A stretch of DNA of 64,000 bases, taken from Mycobacteroides chelonae CCUG 47445 (GTDB lineage Bacteria > Actinomycetota > Actinomycetes > Mycobacteriales > Mycobacteriaceae). Where the stretch lies: NCBI RefSeq assembly GCF_001632805.1, contig NZ_CP007220.1:1178001-1242000 (forward strand), written 5' to 3'. Both the position numbers and the translations under genes were made by a program. This document shows, piece after piece, positions 1 through 8,862 of this stretch. The number at the start of each line of letters is the position of its first letter. The stretch's first letter is position 1. The notes under the pieces are model-generated. The model was not told the DNA's origin, ran no database searches, and saw only the letters and a list, made by a program, of their open reading frames with translations.

Positions 1-1
1 A

Positions 2-397
2 TTGGCGTTGCGCATGCAGCGGCACAGTGAGAATGCTCAGACGGTCGCCGAGTTCTTGGCGGGGCACCCCGCGGTCGCCAACACCATCTACCCGGGCCTG
101 GACCGTCATCCCGGACATGCGGTGGCGGCCAAGCAGATGCGCGGATTCGGCGGCATGATCAGCGTGCGCCTCGCCGGAGGACGTCAGGCCGCGCTCGATT
201 TGTGCTCGCGAACAGAGCTTTTCATTCTCGCTGAATCCTTGGGCGGCGTGGAGTCGCTGATCGAGCATCCGGGCGCGATGACGCACGCGTCGACCGCCGG
301 ATCGCTGCTGGAGGTACCCGAGGACTTGGTGCGGTTGTCCGTGGGTATCGAAGAGGTCGGCGACTTGATCGGAGATCTCGAACAAGCCTTGCGCTAG
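2..397 (+). CDS. metB: Cystathionine gamma-synthase, C-terminal part (cut by window edge)
   Basis: C-terminal 131 residues of a PLP-dependent transsulfuration enzyme that joins an activated homoserine to cysteine to give cystathionine on the way to methionine. Seen: the FGGMISVRL strand, the ESLGGVESLIEHP segment and the closing LSVGIE motif, all typical of the small C-terminal domain of the Cys/Met-metabolism PLP family. The start codon and the PLP lysine lie left of the window, so the first listed base is only the first complete codon. In Mtb metB (Rv1079) is beside greA, as here, which favours metB over a cystathionine lyase. Confidence 0.85.
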   Translation: MALRMQRHSENAQTVAEFLAGHPAVANTIYPGLDRHPGHAVAAKQMRGFGGMISVRLAGGRQAALDLCSRTELFILAESLGGVESLIEHPGAMTHASTAGSLLEVPEDLVRLSVGIEEVGDLIGDLEQALR

Positions 398-408
398 GCG
401 CGTCGCGT

Positions 409-1080
409 CTAGTTCATCGAGTGCAGGGCCGCGGAGATCACCGCGCCGGTCACGGCGAGATTGACCGCCGGGCCGCGATTGTCACGAACCTGGGCCGCCC
501 AGCCGCCGTCGGCGATGGTCTGCGACCACCGGGACACCTGCTGCTTGCCGACGGGATCCAGGCTCAGTATCGCGTCGAATCCGTTGACCCCGTGCAGTAC
601 TGCGATGATCGCGGCCGTGCTGGGAGCGGGCGGGGCATAGTGGAACAACACATCCGTGACGCCCTGTCGCACCGCGTTCGCACGCTCGTTGTTGGTCACC
701 GGCCAGTACTTCTCCGGGAAGAGCCGGCTGCCCATGCGAACCGTGTGGATATCCCCGGTGATCTCCAGCCTGTGCAGCATCTGGGAGTTGACGCCGCGAC
801 CAACCTTGGTGATCGCCTCGGTCGGGCTCATCGGCCGTCGTCGCAGCCGGTGCACCGCCCTGTCGAGCACGGGATCCCCGATATCGGGCGCCTGTAGCAC
901 CAGCAGATCGCCGGCCTTCCCCGGTTCACCGTGGGTGGCCGGCCGGACGCGTTGTGCCAGAGCAAGATCCAGAATGATCGCGGCGGCGAGCGCCTGCGTA
1001 CGCCGATCCTTGTCCAGCAGCGGCCGTCCGGAGGCATTGTTCAGCAACAGAAGCAGGAGGTCCTCCGCAATCTGTGGCAT
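409..1080 (-). CDS. GPP34/GOLPH3-family protein
   Basis: A 223-residue protein with the N-terminal helix of GOLPH3/VPS74-like (GPP34) domains: AEDLLLLLLNNASGRPLLD, then an ALAAAIILDLAL helix. Family members bind phosphoinositide lipids in eukaryotes; the actinobacterial role is not known to me. The frame is open much further upstream, but the ATG at 1080 is chosen because a TATTGT -10 element ends six bases before it (leaderless start) and the family alignment begins there. It is convergent with metB and divergent from ilvA, so it is a single-gene unit. Confidence 0.7.
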   Translation of the reverse strand: MPQIAEDLLLLLLNNASGRPLLDKDRRTQALAAAIILDLALAQRVRPATHGEPGKAGDLLVLQAPDIGDPVLDRAVHRLRRRPMSPTEAITKVGRGVNSQMLHRLEITGDIHTVRMGSRLFPEKYWPVTNNERANAVRQGVTDVLFHYAPPAPSTAAIIAVLHGVNGFDAILSLDPVGKQQVSRWSQTIADGGWAAQVRDNRGPAVNLAVTGAVISAALHSMN

Positions 1081-1086
1081 GAGGGG

Positions 1087-1092
1087 ACAATA
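1087..1092 (-). promoter_or_regulatory. -10 element of GPP34 gene (leaderless)
   Basis: TATTGT on the minus strand, 6 nt before the ATG at 1080, so transcription should begin at or next to the start codon. Confidence 0.5.
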
Positions 1093-1109
1093 GCGGCAGA
1101 ACTGGTGAC

Positions 1110-2366
1110 ATGATGCGTGGCATGGGCATCCAGGCAGCGGGAGCAACAGGGTTGGTGACGGTCCAGGAGATCCAGGAGGTGGCTGAGCGTCTCGCTCCTG
1201 TGATGCGGCGCACACCGGTGGTGGCTTTTCGGGCGCTCAGTGAACGCTGCGGTCACGAGGTACGGCTCAAATGCGAAAACCTGCAACGCACAGGATCTTT
1301 CAAACCGCGTGGCGCCTACAACCGGATCAGCCTGCTGCCCGACGACCAGCGGGTGAACGGTGTGGTGGCCGCCAGCGCGGGTAACCACGCCCAGGGTGTG
1401 GCCTGGGCCGCGACCACGCTTGGCATCCCGTCCACGGTGTTCATGCCGGTAGGGGCCGCGCTGCCCAAGATCGTCGCCACCCGCGCCTACGGCGCCACGG
1501 TGCACCTCACCGGCACGACCATCGACGAGGCGCTGTTGGCCGCGACGGAGTTCGCGGCGGAGACCGGTGCGGTACTCATCCACCCCTTCGACCATCGGGA
1601 CGTCGTGGCCGGGCAGGCCACCGTTGGGCTGGAGATTCTGGAGCAGCTTCCGGATGTGGGCACCATCGTGGTGCCCGCGGGCGGCGGCGGGCTGGTCGCG
1701 GGTATCGCCGCGGTGGTCAAAGCGGCCCGGCCCGAGGTGCGGATCATCGCGGTACAGGCCGCGGGTGCGGCCGCCTGGCCGGTGTCGCTGCAAGCCGGGC
1801 ATCCGGTGGCGCTGGAATCCATGGAGACCATGGCGGACGGCATCGCGGTAGGCAAGCCAGGGGCGGTGCCGTTCGAGCATGTGGCCGCGCTGGTCGACGA
1901 CGTGGTCACGGTCAGTGAGGAGGCGCTCTCACGCGGGCTGCTGCTGTGCCTGGAGCGGGCCAAGCTGGTGGTGGAGCCGGCCGGCGCGGCCGCGGTGGCG
2001 GCACTGCTCACGTTGTCCGCCGAGGAGCTGGACCTGCGCGGCCCGGTATGCGCGGTGCTCTCGGGCGGAAACATCGATCCGCTGCTGCTCACCCACGTCA
2101 TCACCCACGGTCTGCGGGCGGCCGGACGTTATCTGACGGTGCGTGTGACCGTCGCGGACGCGCCGGGTGGTCTGTCGGGTCTTCTCGACGTGTTCCGGGG
2201 GTCAGGGGCCAGCGTCGTCGACGTGACCCACTGGCGTAATAGCGAGCGTCTGCGTCTCGGTGAGGTGGATGTGCTGGCGACCGTCGAAACCAGGGGCCCA
2301 GAACACCGTCAGGCCGTTCTCGACGCCATCGTCGCGGCCGGGCTGACCGTCGAGGAAGAGCGGTAG
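1110..2366 (+). CDS. ilvA: Threonine ammonia-lyase
   Basis: PLP fold-type II enzyme converting threonine to 2-oxobutanoate, the first step to isoleucine. Seen: the PLP-lysine motif GSFKPRGAYN (about residue 68), ASAGNHAQGVAWAA, the glycine-rich phosphate loop VPAGGGGLVAGIA (about 190), SGGNID (about 324) and a C-terminal ACT-like regulatory stretch from about residue 340. The length (418) fits a single-ACT form. ATG-ATG starts at 1110/1113 are equivalent; no clear ribosome site is seen. The first codon is 29 nt from the divergent GPP34 start. Confidence 0.85.
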   Translation: MMRGMGIQAAGATGLVTVQEIQEVAERLAPVMRRTPVVAFRALSERCGHEVRLKCENLQRTGSFKPRGAYNRISLLPDDQRVNGVVAASAGNHAQGVAWAATTLGIPSTVFMPVGAALPKIVATRAYGATVHLTGTTIDEALLAATEFAAETGAVLIHPFDHRDVVAGQATVGLEILEQLPDVGTIVVPAGGGGLVAGIAAVVKAARPEVRIIAVQAAGAAAWPVSLQAGHPVALESMETMADGIAVGKPGAVPFEHVAALVDDVVTVSEEALSRGLLLCLERAKLVVEPAGAAAVAALLTLSAEELDLRGPVCAVLSGGNIDPLLLTHVITHGLRAAGRYLTVRVTVADAPGGLSGLLDVFRGSGASVVDVTHWRNSERLRLGEVDVLATVETRGPEHRQAVLDAIVAAGLTVEEER

Positions 2367-2381
2367 CCGCTAAGTCCACAA

Positions 2382-2437
2382 CGAGCGCGAGCCTCACGCG
2401 GATTTCGGGTCAGATTTCCGCGTGAGGCTCGCGCTCG
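2382..2437. terminator. 21-bp perfect inverted repeat between convergent ilvA and greA
   Basis: Arms at 2382-2402 and 2417-2437 are exact reverse complements over 21 bp with a 14-nt loop. The element lies between the stop codons of two convergent genes. There is no T-run on either side, so it would act as a bidirectional stem or Rho-assisted end rather than a classic intrinsic terminator; it may also be a member of a genomic palindrome family. Confidence 0.6.
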
Positions 2438-2459
2438 CTCGACGAACTAGGGGAAAGAA

Positions 2460-2954
2460 TCAGTCGTGGTAGGGCTCGGCGCTGACGAGCGTCACCTTGA
2501 CCTCGGCGCCATTGGGCACGGTGTAGGTGCGGGTCTCGCCGACCTTGGCGTCGATGAGTGCACCACCCAGCGGTGAGCTGGGGGAGTACACCTCGAGCTT
2601 GCCGTCCTTGACGCCCTCCTGGCGGGTGGCGATGAGGAAGGTCTCGGTGTCGTCCTTGTCTCCGTCGTAGTAGACCTTGACGACCGAACCGGGCAGCGCG
2701 ATACCGGACTGCGTCGGGACCTCACCGACCTTGGCGTTGTTGAGCAGCTCTTGCAGCTGACGGATGCGCGCTTCCTGCTGGCCCTGCTCTTCGCGTGCGG
2801 CGTGGTAGCCGCCGTTCTCGCGCAGGTCTCCCTCTTCGCGGCGCTCGTTGATCTCGGCGGCGATGACGGGGCGGTTGGCGATCAGTTGGTCGAGTTCCGC
2901 CTTGAGCCGATCATGTGACTCCTGGGTCAGCCAGGTCACCTGGGTGTCGGTCAT
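2460..2954 (-). CDS. greA: Transcription elongation factor GreA
   Basis: A 164-residue factor that enters the RNA polymerase secondary channel and stimulates cleavage of backtracked transcripts. Seen: N-terminal coiled-coil (residues about 8-80) with the acidic tip [17 protein letters not shown], then the FKBP-like C-terminal domain with [19 protein letters not shown]. The ATG at 2954 is preceded by a good AAGGAG site at 8-10 nt; the longer frame upstream lacks family similarity. The order metB...greA...mca matches Mtb Rv1079-Rv1082. Confidence 0.95.
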   Translation of the reverse strand: MTDTQVTWLTQESHDRLKAELDQLIANRPVIAAEINERREEGDLRENGGYHAAREEQGQQEARIRQLQELLNNAKVGEVPTQSGIALPGSVVKVYYDGDKDDTETFLIATRQEGVKDGKLEVYSPSSPLGGALIDAKVGETRTYTVPNGAEVKVTLVSAEPYHD

Positions 2955-3193
2955 GGTGCAGGTACTCCTTGTCTCAGGCCAGCAACGTCCACTGGCGCTC
3001 ATCTATCGGGTGCCGGGTCGGGTGCATTGCTGCGGGTTTGACTGTCCAAAATGCAGCAATACACGGTCCCAGCAGGGATCCGTGTATCCGCCCAGCATAC
3101 CACTGTCGCTGTGATGTTCAGCCTATTTTTGGACGAGGTTTGCCCGATGTGAACGTTGCCGACGTGTGTCTGTCGGCCCCCAGCGTGGTCCGA

Positions 3194-3222
3194 TGACGCC
3201 GATCGTCAGGAAATCGGCGTCA
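3194..3222 (-). terminator. Hairpin over the DUF4307 stop codon
   Basis: TGACGCCGAT (3194-3203) pairs exactly with ATCGGCGTCA (3213-3222) around a 9-nt loop. The stop codon of the leftward gene lies in the stem. No U-tract follows, so termination would not be strictly intrinsic. Confidence 0.45.
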
Positions 3223-3639
3223 GGATGCGACCAGATACGGCGGAACCGCAAGACTGCAGCCGTAGACGTCTCCGGTCACCGGAGGATGAGTGGTCTTCAC
3301 TAGGGCTGTGACCGGCACCGATCGCTGTGACGACGGCGGCACCAGCACCTCGCGTCGTCCGGTCTCGTTCCCGTCGATGGACCGTGCCCGCAAGATGCAG
3401 ACCGCCGGCCGCGACGGATCTTTCCGTTCCACCGAGGCCGTGACCGATACCGTGGACGAGTCCACGAGCTTGTAGGCGGAAAGTTCGCCCTTGACGTCTC
3501 CGGGGCCCAATCGGGCATATCCGATCGCGGCGATCGCGACTCCGGCCACGATCACCAACGCGGTCAGCCCGACCGCGATCCAGCGGCCGCGGTTGGGCTT
3601 GGCGGGCTTGGTGCCGTAACGGTCCTCTGGTCGCTGCAC
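3220..3639 (-). CDS. DUF4307 membrane-anchored protein
   Basis: A 139-residue protein: short basic N-terminus, one transmembrane helix (about residues 20-41, WIAVGLTALVIVAGVAIAAI), then a small extracytoplasmic domain with two cysteines (CILRARSIDG and the YGCSLAV end). It matches the DUF4307 family conserved beside mca (Rv1081c position). Function unknown. The GTG start at 3639 lies 6 nt after a TACCGT -10 element, implying a leaderless transcript divergent from mca. Confidence 0.75.
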   Translation of the reverse strand: MQRPEDRYGTKPAKPNRGRWIAVGLTALVIVAGVAIAAIGYARLGPGDVKGELSAYKLVDSSTVSVTASVERKDPSRPAVCILRARSIDGNETGRREVLVPPSSQRSVPVTALVKTTHPPVTGDVYGCSLAVPPYLVAS

Positions 3640-3645
3640 GGGTCA

Positions 3646-3651
3646 ACGGTA
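3646..3651 (-). promoter_or_regulatory. -10 element of DUF4307 gene (leaderless)
   Basis: TACCGT on the minus strand, 6 nt before the GTG at 3639. Confidence 0.5.
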
Positions 3652-3725
3652 TGACGGGTATACCCGGGATGAAACGATGGGGGCGCGAGAGCAGTGACGG
3701 CTGACAGAAAGAGGCGGGCGCACGG

Positions 3726-4595
3726 GTGACCGGATGGCGATTGATGGCGGTGCACGCCCACCCCGATGACGAGGCCAGCAAGGGTGCCGCGACCACGGCG
3801 CGGTACGCGGCCGAGGGCAACGACGTCATCGTGGTGACGCTGACGGGCGGCGAGCGCGGCGACATCCTCAACCCGGCGATGGACCGCCCCGAGGTGGCCG
3901 CGAACATCGGAACCATCCGTCGCGAGGAGATGGCCAAGGCGGCGGCCGAGCTGGGTGTGCAACACCGCTGGCTGGGGTATGTCGACTCGGGCCTTCCGCA
4001 GGGCGACCCGCTGCCCCCGCTGCCCTCGGATTCGTTTGCATTGGTGCCCATCGAGGAGCCGATCGCCAAGCTGGTCGCGGTGATCCGGGAGTTCCGGCCA
4101 CATGTCATGACGACCTACGACGAGAATGGCGGCTACCCGCACCCGGATCACATCCGGTGCCACGAGGTGTCGATGGCCGCCTTCGAGGCCGCTGCGGACC
4201 CGGAGCAGTTCCCCGAGGCCGGCGAGCCGTGGACCGTCAGCAAGATCTACTACAACCATGGATTCATGCGGGCCCGCATGCAGTTACTCAACGACGAGTG
4301 CAAGAAGCACGGATACAAGGGGCCGTTCGACGAATGGCTTGAGCGCTGGCCGGCCGATGACGACGTCTTGGATCGCCGGGTGACCACTCGGGTGCCCTGC
4401 GCCGACTTCTTCGACGCCAGGGATGCCGCGCTACGCGCGCATGCGTCTCAAATTCCGCCGGACAGTAGCTTTTTCGCGGTCCCGCGTGAGTTCGAGCGTC
4501 GGCTGTGGCCCACCGAGGATTTCGAGCTCGCGAAATCACGCGTGCCAACGAGCACCCCCGAGGACGACTTGTTCGCAGGAGTTGAGGCCAAATGA
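3726..4595 (+). CDS. mca: Mycothiol S-conjugate amidase
   Basis: Zinc amidase that cleaves mycothiol-toxin conjugates into glucosamine-inositol and an exportable mercapturate, the core of mycothiol detoxification. Seen: the LmbE/PIG-L metal motif HAHPDDE at residues 10-16, [10 protein letters not shown], a [18 protein letters not shown] segment with the third metal histidine near residue 142, and a length of 289 that fits Mca rather than MshB. The GTG at 3726 is the start supported by family length. Its end overlaps the next gene by 4 nt (ATGA), so the two are translationally coupled. Confidence 0.93.
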   Translation: MTGWRLMAVHAHPDDEASKGAATTARYAAEGNDVIVVTLTGGERGDILNPAMDRPEVAANIGTIRREEMAKAAAELGVQHRWLGYVDSGLPQGDPLPPLPSDSFALVPIEEPIAKLVAVIREFRPHVMTTYDENGGYPHPDHIRCHEVSMAAFEAAADPEQFPEAGEPWTVSKIYYNHGFMRARMQLLNDECKKHGYKGPFDEWLERWPADDDVLDRRVTTRVPCADFFDARDAALRAHASQIPPDSSFFAVPREFERRLWPTEDFELAKSRVPTSTPEDDLFAGVEAK

Positions 4596-4879
4596 TGTTG
4601 ATGGATGCTGTGCTGGTGCTCGCCGACGAGAAGAGCCCGACCAACATCGGGCCAGATTTCGGTAAGGCGGGTCCGTTCGGATTGACGGTGGTGGTGCTGC
4701 TGCTGGTGGGCACCTTCTTCCTGATTCGGTCGATGAACGCGCATCTGCGCAAGCTGCCGGAGACGTTTGATCCCGAGCATCCCGAGCCTGATCAGGCCGT
4801 CGACGACGGCACGGTCGGAGCCGCCGATGAACCCGAAAAGCCTTCGGGCTCCGCCGATCAGCGGGGCGATGACCGTTAA
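4592..4879 (+). CDS. Small single-pass membrane protein downstream of mca
   Basis: A 95-residue protein with one transmembrane helix (about residues 28-47) followed by [11 protein letters not shown] and a very acidic, disordered cytoplasmic tail rich in Asp, Glu and Pro. It corresponds by position to Mtb Rv1083. No catalytic motif is visible; a membrane scaffold or partner of the neighbouring proteins is possible but unproven. The ATG overlaps the mca stop and its own end overlaps the next gene by 11 nt, indicating an mca operon of three genes. Confidence 0.7.
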   Translation: MMLMDAVLVLADEKSPTNIGPDFGKAGPFGLTVVVLLLVGTFFLIRSMNAHLRKLPETFDPEHPEPDQAVDDGTVGAADEPEKPSGSADQRGDDR

Positions 4880-6845
4880 CCGGCTCGGCGAGGCGACCAG
4901 CCCATACCTGCGCCAGCACGTCGACAATCCTGTGCACTGGCAGCAGTGGACGCCAGAGGCATTGCAGGAAGCGCAGTCTCGCGATGTGCCCATCCTGTTG
5001 TCGATCGGGTACGCAGCCTGCCATTGGTGTCATGTGATGGCCCACGAGTCCTTCGAGGACGACGAGGTGGCTGCCGTCATGAACGCCGGTTTCGTCAACA
5101 TCAAGGTTGACCGCGAGGAGCGTCCCGATTTGGACGCCGTCTACATGAACGCCACCGTCGCGATGAACGGTCAGGGCGGCTGGCCGATGACGTGTTTCCT
5201 CACCCCGGACGGGCGGCCCTTCTATACCGGCACGTACTACCCGAAACAGGGTTTTCTGCAGTTACTTTCGGCGGTTCGTGAGACCTGGGAGCAGCGCCGC
5301 GACGAGGTGGAAGAGGCGGCCTCCAGCATCACCGGCCAGCTGCAGGCGATGTCGGGCCGCCTGCCCGCCGGGCCCGGTGTGGATGTCGCGCTGTGCGATA
5401 CCGCGATCGCGGCGATTCTGCCCGCGGAAGACATGCGCTTCGGAGGATTCGGCGGGGCGCCGAAGTTTCCGCCATCGGCTCTGCTGGAGGCGTTGCTGCG
5501 CGGATACGAACGCACGGCAGACGCGGCGGTGCTCGGGGTGGTGGCACGCACCGCCACAGCGATGGCGCGTGGCGGTATCTACGACCAACTGGCCGGCGGC
5601 TTTGCGCGGTACAGCGTGGACGCGGCCTGGGTGGTGCCGCACTTCGAGAAGATGCTGTACGACAACGCGCTGCTGCTGCGGGTCTACGCGCACTGGGCTC
5701 GCCGCACCGGCGATGCCCTGGCGCGGCGCATCGCCTCCGAGACGGCCGATTTCCTGCTGCACGAGCTACGGGTGGGCGACCTGTTCGTCTCATCGCTGGA
5801 CGCCGACGCCGCCGGCTCCGAGGGTTCCACCTATGTGTGGACGCCCGAACAACTCGCCGAGGTGTTGGGTGCAGAGGACGGCGATTGGGCGGCAACGCTT
5901 TTCGAGGTGACGGCGGCGGGCACCTTCGAGCACGGCAGCTCGGTGCTGCAGCTTCTGCAGGATCCCGATGACGTTGACCGGTGGCAGAACGTGCGCACAG
6001 CCTTACTGGCGGCGAGGTTGCAGCGAGTGCAGCCGGGCCGTGACGACAAGGCCGTCACCGCCTGGAACGGGCTGACCATCACCGCGCTCGTCGAAGCCTC
6101 GATCGCCCTGGATCGCGACGATCTGTTGGATGCGGCCGCGGGTTGCGCCGCCAGGCTGCTGGAGCTGCATCTGCGCGAGGGGCGTTTGCGCCGTGCGAGT
6201 CTGGGTGGGCAGGTCTCCGACGGGGACGGTGTGCTGGAGGACTACGGCACCCTCGCAACAGGCCTGCTGTCGCTGTATCAGGTGACCGGTCAATGGCGTT
6301 GGCGGGAGGCCGCTACCGCGCTGCTCGACACCGCGCTCGATCATTTCGCCGATCCGGAATCGCCCGGTGCATGGTTCGACATCGCCGACGATGCCGAGCA
6401 GCTGGTGCTGCGGCCCAGCGATCCCCTGGACGGCGCGACCCCATCAGGGGCGTCCTCGGTGACCGAGGCGCTGCTCACCGGCGGTTACCTCCTGGAGGAC
6501 TCGCGTTACCGGGAAGCCGCGCACGCCTCGTTGTCGGCGGCGTCCATGGCGCTGGCGCGTGCCCCGCGATCGGCCGGTCATTGGCTGGCGGTGGCCGAAG
6601 CCGCGGTCCGGGGCCCGATCCAGGTGGCGGTGGCCTGCGACCCGGAGAACTCACCACTGCTGCGGCAGGCCCGGCTCTCGGCGCCTGGGGGCGCGATTGT
6701 GGTTGGCGGGGTCAAGGATTCGAGCGAGCTGCTACGCGATAGGGGGCCGGTGGGCGATGTCGAAGCCGCTTACGTGTGCCGGGGTACCGTCTGCGATCTC
6801 CCGGTCACCGGGACCCAACAATTAGACGCCGCGTTGGGTAGGTAG
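4869..6845 (+). CDS. DUF255 thioredoxin-like / (a/a)6-barrel protein
   Basis: A 658-residue member of the SPATA20/YyaL family (Rv1084 position). The N-terminal thioredoxin-like domain carries YAACHWCHVMAHESF with a CxxC pair at residues 51 and 54, preceded by the family opening SPYLRQHVDNPVHW. The remaining about 450 residues form the six-hairpin glycosidase-like toroid, with GGIYDQLAGGFARYSVD and HFEKMLYDNALL. The biochemical role is not established. The ATG at 4869 begins the family-conserved region ([11 protein letters not shown]); the frame is open further upstream without similarity. Confidence 0.85.
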   Translation: MTVNRLGEATSPYLRQHVDNPVHWQQWTPEALQEAQSRDVPILLSIGYAACHWCHVMAHESFEDDEVAAVMNAGFVNIKVDREERPDLDAVYMNATVAMNGQGGWPMTCFLTPDGRPFYTGTYYPKQGFLQLLSAVRETWEQRRDEVEEAASSITGQLQAMSGRLPAGPGVDVALCDTAIAAILPAEDMRFGGFGGAPKFPPSALLEALLRGYERTADAAVLGVVARTATAMARGGIYDQLAGGFARYSVDAAWVVPHFEKMLYDNALLLRVYAHWARRTGDALARRIASETADFLLHELRVGDLFVSSLDADAAGSEGSTYVWTPEQLAEVLGAEDGDWAATLFEVTAAGTFEHGSSVLQLLQDPDDVDRWQNVRTALLAARLQRVQPGRDDKAVTAWNGLTITALVEASIALDRDDLLDAAAGCAARLLELHLREGRLRRASLGGQVSDGDGVLEDYGTLATGLLSLYQVTGQWRWREAATALLDTALDHFADPESPGAWFDIADDAEQLVLRPSDPLDGATPSGASSVTEALLTGGYLLEDSRYREAAHASLSAASMALARAPRSAGHWLAVAEAAVRGPIQVAVACDPENSPLLRQARLSAPGGAIVVGGVKDSSELLRDRGPVGDVEAAYVCRGTVCDLPVTGTQQLDAALGR

Positions 6846-6848
6846 CGT
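6843..6848 (+). promoter_or_regulatory. -10 element of ketosteroid isomerase gene (leaderless)
   Basis: TAGCGT, 7 nt before the ATG at 6856. Its first bases are the stop codon of the preceding DUF255 gene. Confidence 0.5.
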
Positions 6849-6855
6849 CCGGGGC

Positions 6856-7230
6856 ATGACCGTTACCCGCGAACAAGTTCTCGCTGTCGTCCAGAGCTAT
6901 TGCGATCTGCTCACCACCGGCACCGCGGCGCAGATCGCCGACCTCTACGCCGATGATGCGACCGTCGAGGATCCGCTGGGCGCCGATGTGCTCAAGGGCC
7001 GTGAGGCGATCCAGGGCTTCTACGCCGCCATCGAGCCGCTGGACCGTCATGGCGACCTCAAGCTGGTGCGGGCCACGAACAACGAGGCCGCGTTCCACTT
7101 CGAGCTGACCATCAAGCACGAGAACGGTGGCATGGTCATCGCACCGATCGACGTGATGACCTTCAACGACGAGGGCAAGATCAGCTCGATGCGGGCCTTC
7201 TGGACCCAGGACGACATCAAGCAGCTCTAA
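6856..7230 (+). CDS. Ketosteroid delta-isomerase-like protein (NTF2 fold)
   Basis: A 124-residue NTF2-fold protein. The catalytic residues of bacterial delta5-3-ketosteroid isomerase (Tyr14/16, Asp38/40, Asp99/103) all have counterparts here at the right places: Tyr15 (VVQSY), Asp39 (TVEDPLG) and Asp99 (APIDVMTF). The protein would therefore move the C5-C6 double bond of 3-oxosteroids into conjugation. It has its own leaderless promoter. The sterol-oxidation cluster 2 kb downstream makes a steroid substrate plausible; that link is inference. Confidence 0.75.
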   Translation: MTVTREQVLAVVQSYCDLLTTGTAAQIADLYADDATVEDPLGADVLKGREAIQGFYAAIEPLDRHGDLKLVRATNNEAAFHFELTIKHENGGMVIAPIDVMTFNDEGKISSMRAFWTQDDIKQL

Positions 7231-7246
7231 CCCTCCCGGGGAGCCG

Positions 7247-7978
7247 CTACGAGAAGACGGCGAACCAGACCGCGATGTAGTGGCATGTCGCGGCGATGAC
7301 CGTCGCCGCGTGGAAGAACTCGTGGTGGCCGAAGTGCAGCGGCCACGGGTTGGGCCATTTCGCGGCGTACAGGATCGCGCCGATGCTGTACAGGGCGCCG
7401 CCGACGATCAGCAGCACCACCGCGGGCACCCCGGCGCCATTCAGCAGCGTGGGGAAGAAGCCGACCGCCACCCAACCGAGCAGCAGGTACAGCGGCACTC
7501 CCACCCACCGCGGAGCCGTCGGCCAGCACATCTTCAAAATCACACCGGCGAGCGCGCCACCCCACACGATGGCGAGCACCAGGTTGCCTTCCGAGGGCGG
7601 CATCGCGAGCATGGCAAAGGGTGTGTAGCTGCCCGCGATGAAGACGAAGATCATCGAGTGATCGAGCCGCTTCATCCAGGTGCGGGTGGTCTGGGATTTC
7701 CAGTTCACCCGGTGATAGGCGGCGCTCACCCCGAAGACGCCCAGCACCGTCAGGCTGTAGATGGCGGTGGCCAGTCCGGCTTGCGGTGAGCGCACCGACC
7801 AGGCGACCGAGACCAGCACGATTCCCGTGACGATGGCGATCACGCAGGCATAGAAATGGATCCAGCCGCGTGCCTTGGGTTTGATCGGCAGGGTCTCGAT
7901 ACCGCCGACAAGCGCTGCCATCGGGAGCGAGAGCTCGGAGGTCGGCGCTTCGGGTGCAGGAGACTCATCGGTCTGCAT
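7247..7978 (-). CDS. Hemolysin III / PAQR-family membrane protein
   Basis: A 243-residue polytopic protein with seven hydrophobic segments. The PAQR/YqfA signature is visible: AAYHRVNW (first His) and [19 protein letters not shown] near the middle, then [13 protein letters not shown] near the C-terminus; these His/Asp residues form the metal site of the fold. It occupies the Rv1085c position. The hemolysin label comes from a Bacillus relative; the mycobacterial substrate or ligand is unknown. Confidence 0.85.
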   Translation of the reverse strand: MQTDESPAPEAPTSELSLPMAALVGGIETLPIKPKARGWIHFYACVIAIVTGIVLVSVAWSVRSPQAGLATAIYSLTVLGVFGVSAAYHRVNWKSQTTRTWMKRLDHSMIFVFIAGSYTPFAMLAMPPSEGNLVLAIVWGGALAGVILKMCWPTAPRWVGVPLYLLLGWVAVGFFPTLLNGAGVPAVVLLIVGGALYSIGAILYAAKWPNPWPLHFGHHEFFHAATVIAATCHYIAVWFAVFS

Positions 7979-8067
7979 GCGTCACAGTATCCCTTCCGTA
8001 CCCAAACCCAGTTTGTGAATGTTGTGTGCAGATCGATATCTGCTGCTCCGGCGTGCGGCGGGCTCGC

Positions 8068-8073
8068 TAGGCT
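8068..8073 (+). promoter_or_regulatory. -10 element of Z-FPP synthase gene (leaderless)
   Basis: TAGGCT, 6 nt before the GTG at 8080. Confidence 0.5.
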
Positions 8074-8079
8074 GGATAC

Positions 8080-8862
8080 GTGGAGATCATCCCGCCGACA
8101 CTCAAGGAACCGCTGTACAAGCTCTACGAAATGCGGCTCCGCCAGGAGCTGGCCAAGTCGGCGAAACCACGGCACATCGCCGTCCTGTGCGACGGAAACC
8201 GCCGCTGGGCCCGGTCGGCGGGGTACACCGACGTCAGCCACGGATACCGGATGGGCGCCCGCAAGATCGGCGAGATGCTCGGCTGGTGCCAGGACGCGGG
8301 CGTCGAGATGGCCACCGTGTACCTGTTGTCGGCCGAGAACCTCACCCGTGATCCCGATCAGCTCGGCGAGCTGTTGGAGATCATCACCGATGTCGTCGAA
8401 GAGCTGTGTGCCCCGCAGAACAAGTGGAGCGTGCGCAGTGTGGGAGATCTCGATCTGCTGCCCGACGAGGTGGCTGAGCGGATGCGTCAGGCCGTGAAAT
8501 CGGCGCCCGCGGATGCGGCCTTCCATGTGAATGTGGCGGTCGGCTACGGGGGCAGGCAGGAGATCACCGATGCGGTGCGCACCCTGCTGAACAAGGAGCT
8601 GGCCAACGGCGCCACCGCCGAGCAGTTGGTGCAGGCGGTGACCGTCGACGCCATCTCGGAGAACCTGTACACCTCGGGACAGCCGGACCCGGATCTGGTG
8701 ATCCGGACATCAGGAGAGCAGCGGTTGTCGGGATTCCTGCTTTGGCAGAGCGCGTACTCCGAGATGTGGTTCACCGACGCCTACTGGCCCGAGTTCCGGC
8801 GGGTGGATTTCCTGCGCGCGCTGCGTGACTACGCCGCGAGAAACCGGCGGTTCGGCCAGTAG
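8080..8862 (+). CDS. uppS: Short-chain Z-isoprenyl (Z,E-farnesyl) diphosphate synthase
   Basis: cis-Prenyltransferase adding isopentenyl diphosphate to an allylic primer. Seen: LCDGNRRWARSAG with the catalytic Asp, SAENLTRD, and the C-terminal signature DLVIRTSGEQRLSGFLLWQS. At the Rv1086 position the Mtb enzyme makes omega,E,Z-farnesyl diphosphate, the primer for decaprenyl phosphate that carries arabinan, galactan and peptidoglycan units. The length of 260 fits that enzyme. The GTG start is supported by the leaderless -10 element. This is the last backbone gene before the sterol-oxidation block. Confidence 0.9.
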   Translation: MEIIPPTLKEPLYKLYEMRLRQELAKSAKPRHIAVLCDGNRRWARSAGYTDVSHGYRMGARKIGEMLGWCQDAGVEMATVYLLSAENLTRDPDQLGELLEIITDVVEELCAPQNKWSVRSVGDLDLLPDEVAERMRQAVKSAPADAAFHVNVAVGYGGRQEITDAVRTLLNKELANGATAEQLVQAVTVDAISENLYTSGQPDPDLVIRTSGEQRLSGFLLWQSAYSEMWFTDAYWPEFRRVDFLRALRDYAARNRRFGQ

